DNA of 25,782 nt, taken from Acidobacteriota bacterium. GTDB lineage: Bacteria > Acidobacteriota > Terriglobia > Terriglobales > Acidobacteriaceae. A program made the translations under genes and the position numbers. The stretch spans positions 1 to 25,782 of the forward strand of contig JAJZAL010000052.1 of assembly GCA_021799405.1 (NCBI GenBank), in the 5' to 3' direction. Below, piece after piece: positions 24,200 to 25,782 of the stretch (position 1 is the first letter of the stretch; each line of letters begins with the position of its first letter). Under the pieces are notes generated by a model. That model saw nothing but the letters and a program-made list of their open reading frames with translations, searched no databases and was not told where the DNA came from.

Positions 24200-24611
24200 G
24201 GGAGCTCCACCACAGGCAAAGAACGCAAGCTTCGTGGAAAGTATCGCATTGCCGGCGTAGTTTTGGCTGCGCTCGGAGCATCGCGGCAGGACAAACGCAT
24301 GAAAGTCGTAAACCATGTGAAGCGGCGGCTTTGAAAGGGCACGGCTTCACCCGTACCGCCTTTCGTGGCCAATGTTACCCCGGTTTTTGCCTCGGAGGGA
24401 TGTTCTGGGGGACGCAAAGCCTTGCCTCAGGGGCTCAAGCCCTGAGATTTCTATGCCTGCTTGACTGGCAAGACTGAAGTTCCGCACGCGGCAGACAGGC
24501 GCGCCCTTTCAAAACAACATTTGCCGTAATCCTTCATTCATGCGATTGCCCGGAGCATCGCGACGGGAGTATCTATCGCAACCTCGATGTGCGGCAGGAA
24601 TCGGCGCCTAT
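24200..24611. other. 412-bp intergenic region between lpxC and trehalase
   Basis: No gene is supported. It contains a 7-bp-arm inverted repeat GTGAAGC / GCTTCAC (about 24316-24350), a hairpin (24426-24446), and a 12-bp direct repeat CGGAGCATCGCG at 24274-24285 and 24551-24562. The trehalase promoter should lie at its left end and an lpxC terminator at its right end, but neither is clear. Confidence 0.4.
24426..24446. repeat. Dispersed-repeat-like hairpin
   Basis: CTCAGGGGC and GCCCTGAG pair (one bulged G) around a TCAA loop, followed by ATTTCT. The form resembles short 'CAGGGGCT...AGCCCC' hairpins that I recall as dispersed intergenic repeats in acidobacterial genomes, and a related hairpin occurs at 17917-17939. 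Confidence 0.4.
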
Positions 24612-25550
24612 CTAAATGCCAGCCAGCACCGGAGTGACTGCTGTGGCCGCGCTCTTGGAAAGAACGGCCTCGCGGGCCGGAGCCGTCTCCACCGGCACGT
24701 GAGCCAGTTCCCAGGCCTTGCGGTCCTTGAGCAGGCGGGAGACAAGAGCGGTATGCATGGCATGGCCCGCGCGTTCAGCCACGACGTGACCCTCGATGCG
24801 CCGGCCAGCCAGGGCTAGATCGCCAATCAGGTCCAGAATCTTGTGGCGCACGTACTCATCGTCAAAACGCAGCGGGCCGTTTTCCGGGCCCCGCTCGCCG
24901 AGGATAATGGCGTTCTCAGCACAAGCGCCGCGGATGAGGCCCATATCGCGGAGGCGCTGCTCATCGGCCTTGTAGCCGAAGGTACGCGCTGGCGCAATGA
25001 TGGTTCCGTACATTTCGGCGGCCAGATCCACGCAGGTTTTCTGATTTCCGATGGGCGCGGGAAAATCAATAGCGTAGGAGATCTTGTAGCCGGAGCCGGG
25101 ATAGACGCCGATGAACTTGTCGCCTTCGCGCACCTCCACGGGGTGCAGCACGCGGATCGTCTCGCGGCGGCGGCGCTGGGTGCGGATGCCGACGCGCAGA
25201 AAGGCCTCGACGTAGGGCATCGAGCTGCCATCGAGGATCGGCAGCTCCAGGTTGTCCAGCTCGATGATCGCGTTGTCTACGCCCATGCCGATGAGCGCGG
25301 AGAGCAGATGTTCGGTGGTGGAAATGAGCACGCCCTGGCGCATAAGGCTGGTGGCGTAACTGACCTTGGCCACATTCCGGCTGATGGCGGGAATCTCAAA
25401 GTTGTCCAGATCGGTGCGGCGGAAGACAATGCCTGACCCAGCTGGAGCCGGCATGATCCGCATCGTAACCGGTGCCCCGGAATGCAAACCAATACCCTCA
25501 AATTCGATGGGCGCGGCGATGGTCTGTTCCAGATGCGCGAGATGAGCCAA
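24612..25550 (-). CDS. lpxC: UDP-3-O-acyl-N-acetylglucosamine deacetylase
   Basis: LpxC is the zinc-dependent deacetylase that commits UDP-acyl-GlcNAc to lipid A synthesis; its presence shows an LPS-type outer membrane. The roughly 312-residue protein has EQTIAAPIEFEGIGLHSG at the start, TTEHLLSAL with the zinc histidine (about H81), ELPILDGSSMPYVEAF, the RHKILDLIGDL motif with two further zinc ligands (about H236 and D240), and AERAGHAMH with the catalytic histidine (about H263). The last 30 residues are an Ala-rich tail. The start is not ATG: TTG 25550 has GGGAGA 7 bases upstream and is preferred over TTG 25565, which lacks a ribosome site. It is divergent from a gene starting at 25758. It is monofunctional, with no FabZ fusion. 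Confidence 0.95.
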   Translation of the reverse strand: MAHLAHLEQTIAAPIEFEGIGLHSGAPVTMRIMPAPAGSGIVFRRTDLDNFEIPAISRNVAKVSYATSLMRQGVLISTTEHLLSALIGMGVDNAIIELDNLELPILDGSSMPYVEAFLRVGIRTQRRRRETIRVLHPVEVREGDKFIGVYPGSGYKISYAIDFPAPIGNQKTCVDLAAEMYGTIIAPARTFGYKADEQRLRDMGLIRGACAENAIILGERGPENGPLRFDDEYVRHKILDLIGDLALAGRRIEGHVVAERAGHAMHTALVSRLLKDRKAWELAHVPVETAPAREAVLSKSAATAVTPVLAGI

Positions 25551-25617
25551 AATTGATTCTCCCAATGAGGAAACCGTATTCCACCCATTAGATTAGACGG
25601 GAACCCCGAAATCCGAT

Positions 25618-25637
25618 GTGTGGCAATTTTGCCACAC
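25618..25637. promoter_or_regulatory. 20-bp palindrome between lpxC and the right-edge gene
   Basis: GTGTGGCAA and TTGCCACAC are perfect 9-bp arms around TT. It lies 68 bp upstream of the lpxC start and 121 bp upstream of the divergent gene, a position suited to an operator acting on one or both. The spacing does not fit a sigma-54 promoter. Confidence 0.5.
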
Positions 25638-25652
25638 TCTGCACCTGCCGGA

Positions 25653-25712
25653 CCACTGATTGAATCGACGCATCACCTTCCCTTCCGCCCCTAACAATCG
25701 TAGAATCAGTGG
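25653..25712 (+). promoter_or_regulatory. Spaced inverted repeat and -10 element before the right-edge gene
   Basis: CCACTGATT (25653-25661) and AATCAGTGG (25704-25712) are perfect 9-bp arms 42 bp apart. The right arm overlaps TAGAAT (25701-25706), a good -10 candidate for the plus strand; the -35 region is weak (TTCCCT). The arms could mark two half-operators of one regulator or a leader structure. Confidence 0.35.
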
Positions 25713-25757
25713 ATCGCAGTATTTGCCGCCGAAGGTCCTCCGCTGAAAGGGCATTGC

Positions 25758-25782
25758 ATGAGCCTCCAACCCAAAGATACGA
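25758..25782 (+). CDS. N-terminus of an unidentified protein (partial, runs off the right edge)
   Basis: An ATG at 25758 with AAAGG about 8 bases upstream opens a frame reading MSLQPKDT to the window edge. Only eight codons are visible, so no function can be named. It is divergent from lpxC across a 207-bp region with two candidate operators. Confidence 0.4.

Noticed and set aside
24145..24477. Open frames on both strands in the gap upstream of trehalase
   Set aside because: They overlap the trehalase signal-peptide region, lack ribosome sites and have no recognisable sequence.
25622..25634. Sigma-54 promoter reading of TGGCA...TGCC in the lpxC upstream palindrome
   Set aside because: The GG to GC distance is far too short for the -24/-12 spacing; the site is better explained as a symmetric operator.

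Overview
The window reads as chromosomal DNA of an acidobacterium (Acidobacteriota, probably class Terriglobia). The evidence is a GC-rich sequence, an 'acidobacterial duplicated orphan permease' (ADOP) with two FtsX/MacB modules, a carboxypeptidase-regulatory-domain TonB receptor, a Tat-secreted GH29 and other secreted glycoside hydrolases, lpxC (a Gram-negative envelope), and intergenic heptamer and hairpin repeats of a kind I associate with this phylum. The taxonomy is inference; no rRNA gene is present.

Layout. (1) 1-3376, minus: leucine operon leuA-leuB-leuC, with leuC running off the left edge. A divergent LysR regulator (3664-4587, plus) shares with it an intergenic region holding two matched T-N11-A inverted repeats, a 9-G tract and a leader hairpin. 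LeuA lacks the C-terminal allosteric domain. Heptamer repeats sit at every junction of the operon, and one of them encodes the last residues of LeuB. (2) 4810-5415, plus: small outer-membrane beta-barrel. (3) 7340-5509, minus: a UbiA-family prenyltransferase (MqnP-like), then prephenate dehydratase. (4) 7761-10515, plus: a tight four-gene sulfur operon of sulfide:quinone oxidoreductase-like flavoprotein, DUF1641 protein, TusE/DsrC-like protein with one cysteine, and DsrE-like protein. (5) 15104-10643, minus: folK, a TonB-dependent receptor overlapping its 3' end, and a GH29 alpha-L-fucosidase. (6) 17700-15211, minus: ADOP permease. (7) 17977-19307, plus: a small unknown protein followed by a Gfo/Idh/MocA oxidoreductase with no canonical start codon. 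(8) 19792-19304, minus: ICMT-like membrane methyltransferase, convergent with the oxidoreductase. (9) 20150-22414, plus: secreted GH3, convergent with a secreted GH37 trehalase (24199-22499, minus) across a strong hairpin terminator. (10) 25550-24612, minus: lpxC, divergent from a gene entering at the right edge (25758), with a 20-bp palindrome between them.

The most interesting unit is the sulfur operon. The flavoprotein should oxidise sulfide to a persulfide or polysulfide with electrons to quinone, and the DsrE-like and single-cysteine TusE-like proteins look like the thiol carriers that accept it. DUF1641 is a frequent but uncharacterised partner of such flavoproteins. The second theme is control of leucine synthesis: a LeuA without its leucine-sensing domain next to a divergent LysR gene with two paired operator-like boxes suggests that control moved to transcription. 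The three glycoside hydrolases, the TonB receptor and the ADOP fit a soil saprotroph feeding on plant and microbial glycans. I saw no tRNA, rRNA, CRISPR array, insertion sequence or prophage gene.
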